Below, one piece after another: positions 9,047-18,049 of a stretch of DNA of 64,000 bases. A program made the position numbers and the translations under genes. The stretch lies in NCBI GenBank assembly GCA_035353815.1, contig DAOQAG010000004.1:1-64000 (forward strand), given 5' to 3'. Every line of letters starts with the position of its first letter. Position 1 is the first letter of the stretch. The DNA is from JAKPUX01 sp035353815 (GTDB taxonomy: Bacteria > Zhuqueibacterota > Zhuqueibacteria > Residuimicrobiales > Residuimicrobiaceae). The notes under the pieces are model-generated. The model saw only the letters and a program-made list of their open reading frames with translations, was not told where the DNA came from and did not search any database.

Positions 9047-10417
9047 CTATTGGGCGGTTTTAAAGGATTTGTACTGCCTCACCAGCAGCCAGCCGGCGAG
9101 CAGGCTCGAGAGCAGGTCCGCTGTCGGGAGACTGTACCACACCCCTTTGACACCGAAAAAGTGCGGCAGAATGATCAGGCACGGCAGCAGATAGAGGACC
9201 TGCCGGGTCAGCGACATCAGGATGGCCTTGCCCGCCATGCCGATGCTCTGGAAAAAGTTGGCGGTGACCATCTGAAATCCGACAATGGGGAAAAAGAGAA
9301 AGATGATGCGCATCCCCGGAACCACCAGATCGATCAGGGTGGTATCGGTGGTGAAGGCCGCGGCGACCGCGTGCGGAAAGAGCTCGCCGATCAAAAAGCC
9401 GGTGGTCATCACGGCGGTCGCCAGCAGGATCGCCTGGCGCAGCACCCGGTTCACCCGGTCGAACTGTCCGGCGCCAAAGTTATAGCCGGCGATGGGCTGC
9501 ATCCCCTGGGTGATGCCGAGCACGACCATGGCGAAGAGAAAAGCCACCCGGTTGACGATCCCGTAGGCCCCGACATGGAGATCGCCGCCATGGCTGATCA
9601 GCCCGCGGTTGATCACAATGACAATAACCGAACCGGCCGCATTCATGAGAAAGGGGGCCAGGCCAATGGCCAGGGAATCCTTGACGATCTGCCTTCGCAG
9701 TACAAATGTCCCCTTGCGGATGTGGATGAGATTCTGGCGGTTGTTGAACAGCCGGATCTGCCGGGTCAGCATCAGGGCCTGAGCGCTGACGGTGGCGATG
9801 CCGGCGCCGCGGATGCCCCAGCCAAACTGAAAGATGAAGAGCCAGGCCAGCACGGCGTTGATAAAGACCGAGGAGAGGATGGCCCGCATCGCCTGCTGCG
9901 GCTGGCCCGTCGCCCGCAGCAGGGCATTGAGACCGAGGTACATGTGGGTGATGACCGTGCCCCCGGCGATGACCTGCATATAGTCCCGGGCATAACCGAT
10001 CGTCTCGCTGCTGGCGCCAAAGAACCGCAGGATCGGATCGAGAAAGAGGAGGACGAAAAGGGTATAGACGCTTCCCAGGATGAGATTGAGGACAATGACA
10101 TTGCCGAGAATGGCATTGGCGCTGGCATAGTCCTTTTGCCCCAGCCGCAGGGACATGAGAGCGGCAGCCCCGACGCCGACCAGCGAGCCAAAGGCGGCGG
10201 CGAGATTCATCAGGGGAAAGGTGATGGCCATTCCCGAAATAGCGAGCGCCCCGACGCCATGACCGATGAAGATGCTGTCGGTGATGTTATAGAGCGACGC
10301 GGCCGTCATGGCGATCACGGAGGGAATGGCATACTGCACCAGCAGATGCCAGACATTCTCCGTGCCCAGCGCCGCCGCCTTCCCTCTGTCTGTCTTGTCC
10401 TTATCCGCTTCCTTCAC
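9047..10417 (-). CDS. MATE-family multidrug/Na+ antiporter
   Basis: 456 residues with about 12 hydrophobic segments in two homologous halves, the normal MATE size. The first helix region, VWHLLVQYAIPSVIAMTAAS followed by LYNITDSIFIGHGVGALAISG, is highly typical, as is the PIAGYNFGAGQ motif in the second half. It should export cationic drugs or metabolites using H+ or Na+. The frame stays open upstream, but homology begins here and the best start is GTG at 10417, preceded by AGGAGG ten bases upstream. The cytidylate-kinase-like gene follows directly. Confidence 0.92.
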   Translation of the reverse strand: MKEADKDKTDRGKAAALGTENVWHLLVQYAIPSVIAMTAASLYNITDSIFIGHGVGALAISGMAITFPLMNLAAAFGSLVGVGAAALMSLRLGQKDYASANAILGNVIVLNLILGSVYTLFVLLFLDPILRFFGASSETIGYARDYMQVIAGGTVITHMYLGLNALLRATGQPQQAMRAILSSVFINAVLAWLFIFQFGWGIRGAGIATVSAQALMLTRQIRLFNNRQNLIHIRKGTFVLRRQIVKDSLAIGLAPFLMNAAGSVIVIVINRGLISHGGDLHVGAYGIVNRVAFLFAMVVLGITQGMQPIAGYNFGAGQFDRVNRVLRQAILLATAVMTTGFLIGELFPHAVAAAFTTDTTLIDLVVPGMRIIFLFFPIVGFQMVTANFFQSIGMAGKAILMSLTRQVLYLLPCLIILPHFFGVKGVWYSLPTADLLSSLLAGWLLVRQYKSFKTAQ

Positions 10418-10473
10418 TGCTGCATATCCTCCTGATCCATCGCATCGCTGCGGTCTCTGCTGGTTCCAAACCG

Positions 10474-12351
10474 TTATTGCGAAACAAAGGTGGTGATGCT
10501 CGAGGCTTCGAGCACCGCCGTGAACGTACCGCCACTGACGCTGAGAAGCCCGCCGGCCGCGCAGTTCTTGCCGCGGGAGGTGACATAGGGCGTGAATCCC
10601 GTCGCGCCGCTTCCCGGTATTTCGATGGGCTGCTCGGCGGCCTGGTTCCCGGAATTGATGGCAACGATCACGAGATTGGCGCCGTCGCGGTAGGCCGAGA
10701 GAAACACGCCGGCCTGGGGCTTTTCCGTGATGTCGACGCGATAATAGCCGGGACGGATGAAACGCGCGAACTGGGACATGACATAGCCGCGCTTGGTCAC
10801 CGTGCCGTTCTCGTGAATCGGGCCGTAATAGCGCACGATGTACCACCAGACATAGGCGCTCATGTCGGCCATCATGCAGTCGTGGATCTCCTTGCCGGTG
10901 CCCAGCACCTCCACCCAGGTGGTATCGAGGACCAGGTGTTCGGTCATCCATACCTCCTTGTTCCGGGAGATGCCGGGGGAGAGGTTGGTCTGCCAGGGGC
11001 CATAAAAGTGACCGCAGAACATGCCCAGGTTGGCCATGGCCAGGGAATCCTTGAGAATGGGATCGGCAAGCGAGCGGGCAAAGTTGCAGCCCTCGGGCGC
11101 CATCACCCGCGCGCCGACCGCGGGTGCATTCTCGCGCATGAATTTGAGCATGTCGGCGCCGTCATAGTCGCAGGATTCGTAGGTGACGCTGACGTCGGGC
11201 TCGTTCTGCACCGAAACCGCATAGAGCGGCGCGCCATTCTGCGCCATATAGTCGACGAACGAGTCGAGGTGGCGGGCAAAGGCCGCATAACAGTCCGTGC
11301 GCAGCTTGCCGCCGACGAGATTGTGGTTGGTCTTCATCCAGGCCGGCGGCGTCCAGGGCGAGGCGATGATGGTGACGCCCTTTTGCGAGGCCGCCTTGGC
11401 GGTCGCCACCTGCTGGCGGAAACTGAGCGAGTCCGGGGGCACACGCAGGCGCAGGATCGAAAAGCCAAGCTGCCCCGCGCCGGTGCCGAAGGCGGTGTTG
11501 ATCTGCGCGGTGGTCATGTCCGGCCGCCAGCCGACGATATTGGCGGCGCCAAAGCCGCGGATGATCTGGCGGGCGCTTTCCGCCACTACCGTGGCCAGGG
11601 GAACATAGCGCTCCTTTTCCACCTCGAACATCCGGACGGCGCCATCCTCGATTTCGGCGGGCGGGAACTCCTTCGGGACAATTCTCGGAGAGGTCATCGC
11701 GGTGTTGCTGATGCGCACCACCCAGAGGGTCGCCGCTGTGCCGGCGGATTTGGCGAGGGTGGAGGCCCCGGCCGCCGGAGCGGCGGGCCGGCAGGACCGG
11801 AACCCGGCGGCGGCGCTCTGCCCCGGGAAGCAGATCATTTTGCGCACCTGGACCTGATCTCCGGCCTGGAGACGATAAAAATAGGCACCCGGGGCGATCC
11901 GCTCGCCAAGGCTGTTCAGGCCGTCCCAGACGAGTTCATGCGCGCCGTCGTCCTGCAGGCCGAGCTCGAAGCGCCGGACTTCCCGCCCGAGGAGATCATA
12001 GATCGTGATCAGGCTGCCGGCAGGATGGTCGAGCGTCCAGGAGAACACGGTCGCGGCGGTGAAAGGATTGGGATAATTCTGATCTAGCCGGAAGGAGGCG
12101 GGAGCCGTGCCGGTGGTGACGGCGGTATGGATATCCAGGAGAAAATCCCCGATCTCATCCGTTGTCGTCGAGAAGCTGCGGGCGGGATCAGCCGCATCGG
12201 TGAAGGTGATCGCGGCATACGCCACCGTCGTTCCGGATGCGCTGACAGCCCCGGTGATGTGCAGAGGTTGAGTCAAGGCGGATGTGCCGCAGAGAACAGC
12301 CATGAGGGCCAGAACGCATGCTCCCACGGAGTGACTAAGGTGTTTCATCAT
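10474..12351 (-). CDS. Secreted GH30-family glycosidase with an internal FlgD-like domain
   Basis: 625 residues with a signal peptide at 1-25. The catalytic barrel (about 255-560) shows SPWTPPAWMK, VQNEPD (acid/base Glu near 384) and WMTEH (nucleophile Glu near 471), followed by the beta-sandwich of GH30 (about 540-625). These marks fit beta-xylanase/glucuronoxylanase-like or beta-1,6-glucanase members; the subfamily cannot be fixed by eye. Oddly, the FlgD-like module with NYPNPFTA lies between signal peptide and catalytic domain (about 86-176) instead of at the C-terminus, preceded by a short Ig-like stretch. An Ala-rich linker (184-208) joins it. The start has only a weak ribosome site (AAGAAG). 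Confidence 0.88.
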   Translation of the reverse strand: MMKHLSHSVGACVLALMAVLCGTSALTQPLHITGAVSASGTTVAYAAITFTDAADPARSFSTTTDEIGDFLLDIHTAVTTGTAPASFRLDQNYPNPFTAATVFSWTLDHPAGSLITIYDLLGREVRRFELGLQDDGAHELVWDGLNSLGERIAPGAYFYRLQAGDQVQVRKMICFPGQSAAAGFRSCRPAAPAAGASTLAKSAGTAATLWVVRISNTAMTSPRIVPKEFPPAEIEDGAVRMFEVEKERYVPLATVVAESARQIIRGFGAANIVGWRPDMTTAQINTAFGTGAGQLGFSILRLRVPPDSLSFRQQVATAKAASQKGVTIIASPWTPPAWMKTNHNLVGGKLRTDCYAAFARHLDSFVDYMAQNGAPLYAVSVQNEPDVSVTYESCDYDGADMLKFMRENAPAVGARVMAPEGCNFARSLADPILKDSLAMANLGMFCGHFYGPWQTNLSPGISRNKEVWMTEHLVLDTTWVEVLGTGKEIHDCMMADMSAYVWWYIVRYYGPIHENGTVTKRGYVMSQFARFIRPGYYRVDITEKPQAGVFLSAYRDGANLVIVAINSGNQAAEQPIEIPGSGATGFTPYVTSRGKNCAAGGLLSVSGGTFTAVLEASSITTFVSQ

Positions 12352-12423
12352 GCATCTTCTTTCATGTTAGGGAAGGATCATCGGAAATACCCGCTGGCAC
12401 CCTCCTGGCCCGGGCTCCATGGA

Positions 12424-13437
12424 TTACCCCCCGAATTCGTTGCCGACCTTGCGTGCACGCACCGGCCTGTCGAGTTCGATCCCCCGCGCGAGGCCGATCT
12501 CTACCAGCAAGTTCCAGCCGGCACAAAGATAGACATAGGGATTCAGTTCGCCGGCATCCGGCATGACCAGGGTTGGGAAGGAGGTCTCATGCGCGGCAAT
12601 CGCGATGACGGTGAGTCCGACACCCTTGAGCAGCACCTCGGTAAATTTCTCCGCCTCTGCTGCGATCGGATCGATGAGGATGACCACATCCCGGGGCTCC
12701 ATCACCTCCTCGATGCCGTGGACGGCATAGGTGCCTTCGAGGTAATCCGATTTCTTGCGGGTGATCTCGTTGGTCTTGAGGGAGAGTTCCTCGGCGACGC
12801 CGTCATTATACCCGGCGAAATAAAGCGTCGGGGCCTGGACGGCCGCGGTGACGAGGGCTGGAGGAACAGGATAGGTCAGCGCCGCTTCCATGCGCACGGC
12901 AAGCGCCTCCTGCCAGCCCGCGGGCGGAGGCGTGCTCATGTGCCAGAGCAGCGATTGGCAGAGCAGCGCCTGTTCCACGACGCTCTTGGTGGCGGCGACA
13001 GCGTTTTCCGGACCGCAGGTCAGGATAAAGGTCTCCGGGCACAGCGCCTCCAGGGGCGTGTTGCGATGGGCGCAGAGCCCAAAGCGGAGGATCTGCCGCC
13101 GCTCCAGCTCCTGAGCCAGGAGGATCACCTCTTTGGTCTTACCCGAGTTGGAGGCGCAGAGGACGGCGAAGCGGCCGAGATCGTATTGGGCGGCCTGTTG
13201 TGAGCCTTCGGTGAAAACCGCCAGGTCGAGGCCCCGGGTCAGGGCCTGACGGCGCGCATTTTTGGCCGGGAAGATCCGGCTCGAACCTTCGCCGGTCATC
13301 AGCAGCCGCCCGGCCGCCCGGATCTGATCCGCCGCCTGGCGGGTACGCGCCGGATCGAAATTGCGCACGACCTTGAGGGTTTCCATCATCTCGCGGACCA
13401 GGGCATGCCGGGCATACCGTTCTTCATGCAGATTCAA
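12424..13437 (-). CDS. SIS-domain sugar-phosphate isomerase/deaminase-like protein
   Basis: 337 residues with two SIS lobes: GEGSSRIFPAKNARRQA and LCASNSGKTKEVILLA in the first half, YFAGYNDGVAEELSLKTNEI in the second. Such proteins isomerise or deaminate sugar phosphates (AgaS/GlmS-like) or act as sensors of them. The substrate is not evident. The start is TTG, with AAAGGAG seven bases upstream; no better ATG exists. It lies 35 bases after the DUF4954 gene in the same direction, so the two probably form an operon, perhaps in amino-sugar or polysaccharide metabolism. Confidence 0.82.
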   Translation of the reverse strand: MNLHEERYARHALVREMMETLKVVRNFDPARTRQAADQIRAAGRLLMTGEGSSRIFPAKNARRQALTRGLDLAVFTEGSQQAAQYDLGRFAVLCASNSGKTKEVILLAQELERRQILRFGLCAHRNTPLEALCPETFILTCGPENAVAATKSVVEQALLCQSLLWHMSTPPPAGWQEALAVRMEAALTYPVPPALVTAAVQAPTLYFAGYNDGVAEELSLKTNEITRKKSDYLEGTYAVHGIEEVMEPRDVVILIDPIAAEAEKFTEVLLKGVGLTVIAIAAHETSFPTLVMPDAGELNPYVYLCAGWNLLVEIGLARGIELDRPVRARKVGNEFGG

Positions 13438-13472
13438 CGTTTTCTCCTTTCTGAGTCTTTCTCTATTTCTGG

Positions 13473-15752
13473 TCAGGTCCGGTTCCGGCAGGCGGTGATC
13501 CGCTGCGTGAATTTCTCGCTCTCAGCGCGCACTTGCTGTACAAAGCTGTTCTCCGCGATGGTGCCGACCGTCGCTGCCATCTCCTCGGGGGAGCGAAAGG
13601 TCGACTGGTGGAAGGGATTATCATAATCCTTTTTCCGGGAGAGATAGATTTGATCGCGGATGTAGTACTGGATGCGCACGGCCTCATCGAGCAGCCCTAG
13701 CCACTGCTCCCGCTCCAGGGTGGCCACGCCAAGCAGCGCACAGAGCGCGGCCCAGGCGTGCTTTTGTTTGTCCAGGGGATAGCGCTCCCACAAGGCATCG
13801 TAGCGGCCGTGGATCTCGTCCCAAGAGGCGAGACGGCCTGCGCCGATCTCCGCCCGCAGCCCGCTGGCGTCGGTTTCGGATATCAGCTGGCCGCCGAAAT
13901 TGGCCCATTGAGTGGTACGCGGGCCGTCCAGGGCCTGACGCATCACCGCAAAACCGGCATCGGGATGCGCCTCAAGGTAGGCGAGGAGGTTCTTGACGCC
14001 GTAATAGAGGATCATCTCCCGGTAGGCGCCCCAGGCTTTGCGGGCCTTGAGGATGACCACCTTGCGGCTGGAATGCTCCATGCGTTCACCGAGGATCTCC
14101 AGAGCACCGGTGCGGTCCTCCGCTGCCGCGAGGAGTTCCCGCCCGGCGGCGGCCAGCTCGTCTGCATCGCCGGTCTCCGCGCCGCCCGCGGCCGGCTTGG
14201 ACGCCTCGATGATTCCAGCGCCGCCCGCGGCCGGCTTGGTCGCCTCGCCGGTCTCCGCGCCGCCCGCGGCGCGCGCCCGGGCGCGGCCGGTCCAGATCTC
14301 GAGCAAATGCAGGGCGGACAAGATCTCCTCGATGGTATCCGGCGCCAGGGCGTCGAACTCGATATGCTGGATCTTGTTGCGGCGCTTGTCGCGGCTATGG
14401 TATTTGCCGGCATTGCGGGCGAGAGCGTACATGTTATACATCCACCAGTAGGCCGGCATCACCTCGAGCCGGTCCTGCGCCGGATTGTTGTTGAGCAGGG
14501 CGAAGGGCAAGGGGATATCCAGCTCGGCGGGATAATCTGCCTTGGAGAGCAGGGTGAAGGAGGCGAAGCGGCTCGAATGCTTGATGCTGGTGCATAATCC
14601 CGGCCAGAAGCCGCGGCCGGCCTGAAGTTCGTTATCGTTGGCGCGGCTGTTATGGTTCGAGCCGATGGTCGCGCCGGCGGCGATGTTGCTCTGGCCCAGG
14701 ACCACGCCGGCGACGAGGAACGAGTTGTTGTGGTGCTGCTCGTGCGCGGGAAAGATGAGGTTGTTGAGCACCTCGCAACAGGAGATGGTCGAGTTGTCGC
14801 CCAAAAAGGAGTTGATCAACCGGGCGCCGTACTTGAGATTGGAGTTGTCGCCGAGGATGAAGCGCACGGCCTTGCAGCCGTAGAAAATATGGCAGCCGTA
14901 GCCGATAATGCCGTTGACCAGTTCGACACCCTCGCCGATCTGGGTGGGCTCCTCCAGGGAGGAATGGATCGTGAGATTCTTGAGCTTGTTGGCCCCCTTG
15001 ATGTAACAGTGGGCGCCGATTTTGACATCCTTGAGGATGAGGGAATTCTTGATGACCGTTTGCGTGCCGATCATCCCATAAAATCCGCGATGGGCATCCA
15101 TACTCTGCTGGGTGATCTCTTTGAGCCGGGCCTGCAGGGCCTGGTCGTCGCGATACTTGGCCCAGAGCCAGGCGTCGGCGGCGATCATGCCGTCAAAGGG
15201 AGCGACACGGCGGCAGCCGGCTTCGTTCATCAGATCGAGCCAGATGCGCACCTCCTCCTTCTCGCCCTTCTTGATGATCCCGTTGCCGAATTTGGCATGG
15301 TCGCTGGTGTTCATCTCGTCCACTTTGGAGAGGATGCAGCGGTCGCCGATGATAAAATGGGAGAGATAGCCGACATTGTGGATGGCGACATCGTCGCCGA
15401 TATCGCAAGCGATGATGATGCTGCCGGTTATTCCGGCGGGCAGGCGCAGATCGTTATGTTCGAGCACTTTTTTCTGCAGCCGGCCGATGCGCACCAGGCC
15501 GAAGAACTGGTTGTTGACGATCAGCGACGGATCGAACTGCTCGGTGACGAGGATGTCATCCCAGTCGCTGGAGGTGTTGTTGTTCTTGACCAGCAATTCC
15601 ACTTCGGCGGCGCGCAAATGACGCCAGCGCTCCAGAGACCACAGGGTCTGGAGATTGCGGTAGTGATATTCATCCTTGTTGGCCGGCAGATAGGGAGCGG
15701 GGATAAAGTTTTTGCCGATCGAGCCGGGCGACAGAATCGAGACGGTATCCAT
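13473..15752 (-). CDS. DUF4954-family left-handed beta-helix protein
   Basis: 759 residues. The middle part has hexapeptide-type repeats typical of LbetaH acyl/nucleotidyl-transferase folds (IIACDIGDDVAIHNVGYL, KDVKIGAHCYIKGANKL, LGQSNIAAGATIGSNHNSR), and the family-like segment GRGFWPGLCTSIKHSSRFAS follows. DUF4954 proteins resemble UDP-GlcNAc pyrophosphorylase/acetyltransferase parts, but their reaction is not established. Residues about 495-533 are a three-fold, 13-residue Ala/Gly repeat not expected in the fold. The start ATG is preceded by a G-rich run. It is followed by the SIS gene, suggesting a shared sugar-phosphate role. Confidence 0.82.
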   Translation of the reverse strand: MDTVSILSPGSIGKNFIPAPYLPANKDEYHYRNLQTLWSLERWRHLRAAEVELLVKNNNTSSDWDDILVTEQFDPSLIVNNQFFGLVRIGRLQKKVLEHNDLRLPAGITGSIIIACDIGDDVAIHNVGYLSHFIIGDRCILSKVDEMNTSDHAKFGNGIIKKGEKEEVRIWLDLMNEAGCRRVAPFDGMIAADAWLWAKYRDDQALQARLKEITQQSMDAHRGFYGMIGTQTVIKNSLILKDVKIGAHCYIKGANKLKNLTIHSSLEEPTQIGEGVELVNGIIGYGCHIFYGCKAVRFILGDNSNLKYGARLINSFLGDNSTISCCEVLNNLIFPAHEQHHNNSFLVAGVVLGQSNIAAGATIGSNHNSRANDNELQAGRGFWPGLCTSIKHSSRFASFTLLSKADYPAELDIPLPFALLNNNPAQDRLEVMPAYWWMYNMYALARNAGKYHSRDKRRNKIQHIEFDALAPDTIEEILSALHLLEIWTGRARARAAGGAETGEATKPAAGGAGIIEASKPAAGGAETGDADELAAAGRELLAAAEDRTGALEILGERMEHSSRKVVILKARKAWGAYREMILYYGVKNLLAYLEAHPDAGFAVMRQALDGPRTTQWANFGGQLISETDASGLRAEIGAGRLASWDEIHGRYDALWERYPLDKQKHAWAALCALLGVATLEREQWLGLLDEAVRIQYYIRDQIYLSRKKDYDNPFHQSTFRSPEEMAATVGTIAENSFVQQVRAESEKFTQRITACRNRT
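14154..14270 (-). repeat. Three in-frame 39-bp repeats inside the DUF4954 gene
   Basis: The encoded units are AAGGAETGEATKP, AAGGAGIIEASKP and AAGGAETGDADEL. They sit in a surface linker between the beta-helix and the C-terminal helical part. Confidence 0.9.
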
Positions 15753-15772
15753 AGGCGGCCCCCCCTTAAAGG

Positions 15773-15807
15773 GTTAAAAAAAAACCGTCCCGGTACCGGG
15801 ACGGTTT
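15773..15807 (-). terminator. Intrinsic terminator after the small outer-membrane protein gene
   Basis: A perfect palindrome (AAACCGTCCCGG then TACCGGGACGGTTT) is followed, on the minus strand, by nine T. It lies 17 bases after the stop at 15824 and ends before the DUF4954 gene, so the latter has its own promoter or is read through. Confidence 0.88.
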
Positions 15808-15823
15808 ACGGGATGACGAATCC

Positions 15824-16309
15824 TTAAAACCAGATGCGAAAACCCACCGTGATCGGAAAGTAGACATGGGTGGCGTTGATGCTCGGCGAAAACTTGAGGC
15901 CGATGGAAGGGGCAACCTGGAAGAAAGGCTCGATCTTTTTGTCGATGAGCATATTGACGCCGAGAGGGATGCGGACACCGCCCTTGACGCCTTTGTCATC
16001 ACCGGTGAAGCGCGTGCTCAAAAAAGCGCCCACGCCGGCGAACCAGTTGATATCCGAATTGCCCAGGGCGGAAATGCGGTTGTCGAAGAGCCAGTAATCG
16101 GCGGTGAGGCCCAGGGTTTTCTCGTCACCGAGGTAATAGCTCAGGGCGAATACCACCGGCTTGTCGTCGAGTTTGAGGTTCAGGGCGATGCCATTGGTAT
16201 AGATATCCCCGGCGTTCGCATTATACTGGACGCCGATCCCGGCTGCAAAACTGCCAACGGTGCCGAGCAGTATCCAGGCTGCAGCCAACAGAATCGCATT
16301 TTTCTTCAT
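15824..16309 (-). CDS. Small outer-membrane beta-barrel protein
   Basis: 161 residues with a signal peptide (1-22, GSFA|AG), alternating polar/hydrophobic strands throughout and a C-terminal aromatic residue (GFRIWF), the marks of an 8-stranded outer-membrane barrel. Typical strand patterns are NGIALNLKLDDKPVVFALSY and WFAGVGAFLSTRF. It is monocistronic, with AGGAGC eight bases before ATG and a strong terminator behind. No specific family is recognised; a structural or small porin-like role is possible. Confidence 0.75.
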   Translation of the reverse strand: MKKNAILLAAAWILLGTVGSFAAGIGVQYNANAGDIYTNGIALNLKLDDKPVVFALSYYLGDEKTLGLTADYWLFDNRISALGNSDINWFAGVGAFLSTRFTGDDKGVKGGVRIPLGVNMLIDKKIEPFFQVAPSIGLKFSPSINATHVYFPITVGFRIWF

Positions 16310-16620
16310 TGCAGATGCTCCTGTATTGGTGGGCGGGGAACGGCGATGCGGATGCGCTTGTGGTTCCTGTGCCGGGCTCCCCTGGTAAAAAAGACATAGT
16401 CAATTTAAAAATAAGCGTTTAAATATACCATAATCTGGTCACAAAATCAAGTTTTATTTGTTTTCACAGCGATTTTCAGGCCGCCCGTCCAATAATCGCG
16501 GTTCGGCGGGCACTGGCGCCGGCGGCGCCCAAACGGAAGCCGAAGCACAAGTCGAAGATCCTGCCGGACGCCTGGGGCGGAACGCACCAGCACCTTCGCA
16601 TGGGCACTGCCGCCGGCGTT
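16310..16620. other. Intergenic region, promoter of the barrel protein expected
   Basis: About 310 bases. The part near 16395-16460 is AT-rich, unlike its surroundings, and probably carries the promoter of the minus-strand barrel gene. No gene, repeat or RNA is seen. Confidence 0.45.
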
Positions 16621-17505
16621 TCAGCCGAACACCCGGATCTTGCCAGGAAGGACCGAGATGGTCATCGGGGTGCTGCCAGCGATCTCGCCATCGGGGGTGA
16701 GCACCTTCGCCGGCTGGGTCTTGAAGCGCATGCTTTTTCCGGTGAAATACTCCACCTCTTTCATGGCGAGGTGGGTTCCCTTGAAGATTTTCGGCAGGGC
16801 GGCGAGGAGGCGCCGCCGCGAAACCTTGTTGAGGAGAACGACATCGAGGAGGCCGTCGTCGATTTTCGCATCCGGCGCCATGATCATGTCGCCGCCGGTC
16901 TTCTGGCTGTTGCTGATCTCGACAAAGATATTGTCACGCTGCAGGGAGCGGCCGTCGATCTCCAGCTCCAGCGGATAGGAACTCAGCCGGCGGGTGATGA
17001 GCAGGACGCCAATGACGTAATTCAAATCGCCCCAACGCCGGTAGCTCCAGGCCTTTTGCGCGACATCCGCGACAAAGCCGAAGCCGAGGATATTGATGAA
17101 AACGAAGCTGCGATCCGCACACTCGCAGCGGCCGAGGTCGACGGGGCGGGTTTTACCGGCGATGATCTTTTGCATCGCGTCGGCGTGGGTTCGGATCGCC
17201 AGGTCGCGCGAGAAGGAGTTGCCGGTGCCCGCCGGCAGCACCCCGAGGGGAAGCGGCAGATCCGGATTGCCGTCCATCATGCCGTTGATGACCTCGAAGA
17301 GGGTACCGTCGCCGCCGAGGGCGACGATCCCATCCCAGGCGTTGTTGACCTCGCGCGCTGCGATCTCGACCAGATGTCCGGGATATTCGGAATAGACGGT
17401 CTCGACGGTAATGCCGTGCTGCTGGAAGATTGGCAGGGAGTTCTGGGCCACAGCCCGCCCGCGGCTGCGGCCGGCCCGGGGATTGGCAAGCATCAGGAGT
17501 TTCAT
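16621..17505 (-). CDS. Diacylglycerol/lipid kinase family protein (YegS/DgkB-like)
   Basis: 294 residues. The N-terminus MKLLMLANPRAGRSRG and the nucleotide motif VALGGDGTLFEVINGM (GGDGT), then LPAGTGNSFSRDL, define the DAGK catalytic fold. The C-terminal lobe has APDAKIDDGLLDVVLL. These kinases phosphorylate diacylglycerol, ceramide, sphingosine or phosphatidylglycerol; the substrate cannot be told from sequence. AGGACCCG lies just before the ATG. It is divergent from the PLD-like fragment on the plus strand. Confidence 0.9.
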   Translation of the reverse strand: MKLLMLANPRAGRSRGRAVAQNSLPIFQQHGITVETVYSEYPGHLVEIAAREVNNAWDGIVALGGDGTLFEVINGMMDGNPDLPLPLGVLPAGTGNSFSRDLAIRTHADAMQKIIAGKTRPVDLGRCECADRSFVFINILGFGFVADVAQKAWSYRRWGDLNYVIGVLLITRRLSSYPLELEIDGRSLQRDNIFVEISNSQKTGGDMIMAPDAKIDDGLLDVVLLNKVSRRRLLAALPKIFKGTHLAMKEVEYFTGKSMRFKTQPAKVLTPDGEIAGSTPMTISVLPGKIRVFG

Positions 17506-17798
17506 CGGGTCCTCGCGATTTGCGCTGGATGCAATTTTCGCAGTATAGCGATATTGCGGCAGAATTCCAAGCCTATTGCGCGGGCCCCGCTATTTTTTTG
17601 CGCCGGGATGGGGCACTTGGCGCTGCCGGCGCTGTGGTGGGAGGGCCTGACGAAGCGGCGCTCTCCGCTCTGGCAGGCCCTTCGCGCCCGGCACTCGCTG
17701 ATCCTGTCCCACTTTGCGCTTGCTTTTTGTCGCCCGAATGGCTATTTTCGCAAATGGGAGTGGGATGCCCGTACTTTTAATCTGGATGCGAAACCTCT

Positions 17799-17945
17799 AT
17801 GCTGCGTAGCGCCGCTGTCCACCGGGATCATGCCCAGGCGGATCTCGCCGATCTGCGGGAGATGGCCGGACACGCCTTTTCCCGTGCGGCCGGAGCGCCG
17901 CTCATCCCCGGCAACCAGGTGCGGCTGCTCAAGGACGCCGCGGCG
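17799..17945 (+). CDS. Phospholipase D/cardiolipin-synthase-like protein, N-terminal fragment cut by gap
   Basis: 49 residues are visible before the assembly gap. The stretch ending GAPLIPGNQVRLLKDAAA resembles the segment just before the first PLD domain of cardiolipin-synthase-like proteins, where it is followed by a membrane-lipid phosphatidyltransferase fold. Both HKD motifs would lie in the gap, whose true length is unknown. A TAG directly after the gap (18046-18048) may be its stop. The ribosome site is poor (GGATG), so the start is uncertain. The neighbouring lipid kinase and hydrolase would suit a lipid-related role. Confidence 0.5.
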
Positions 17946-18045
17946 NNNNNNNNNNNNNNNNNNNNNNNNNNNNNNNNNNNNNNNNNNNNNNNNNNNNNNN
18001 NNNNNNNNNNNNNNNNNNNNNNNNNNNNNNNNNNNNNNNNNNNNN
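17946..18045. other. Assembly gap (100 N)
   Basis: A placeholder-length gap. It removes most of the PLD-like gene and possibly the upstream part of the hydrolase gene. Confidence 0.98.
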
Positions 18046-18049
18046 TAGG

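Noticed and set aside
9041..10435. 464-residue plus-strand ORF opposite the MATE gene
   Set aside because: Antisense shadow, His/Asp/Gln-rich composition without motifs.
10418..10951. Upstream extension of the MATE reading frame
   Set aside because: Overlaps the GH30 gene and has no homology; the MATE fold starts at the GTG at 10417 after AGGAGG.
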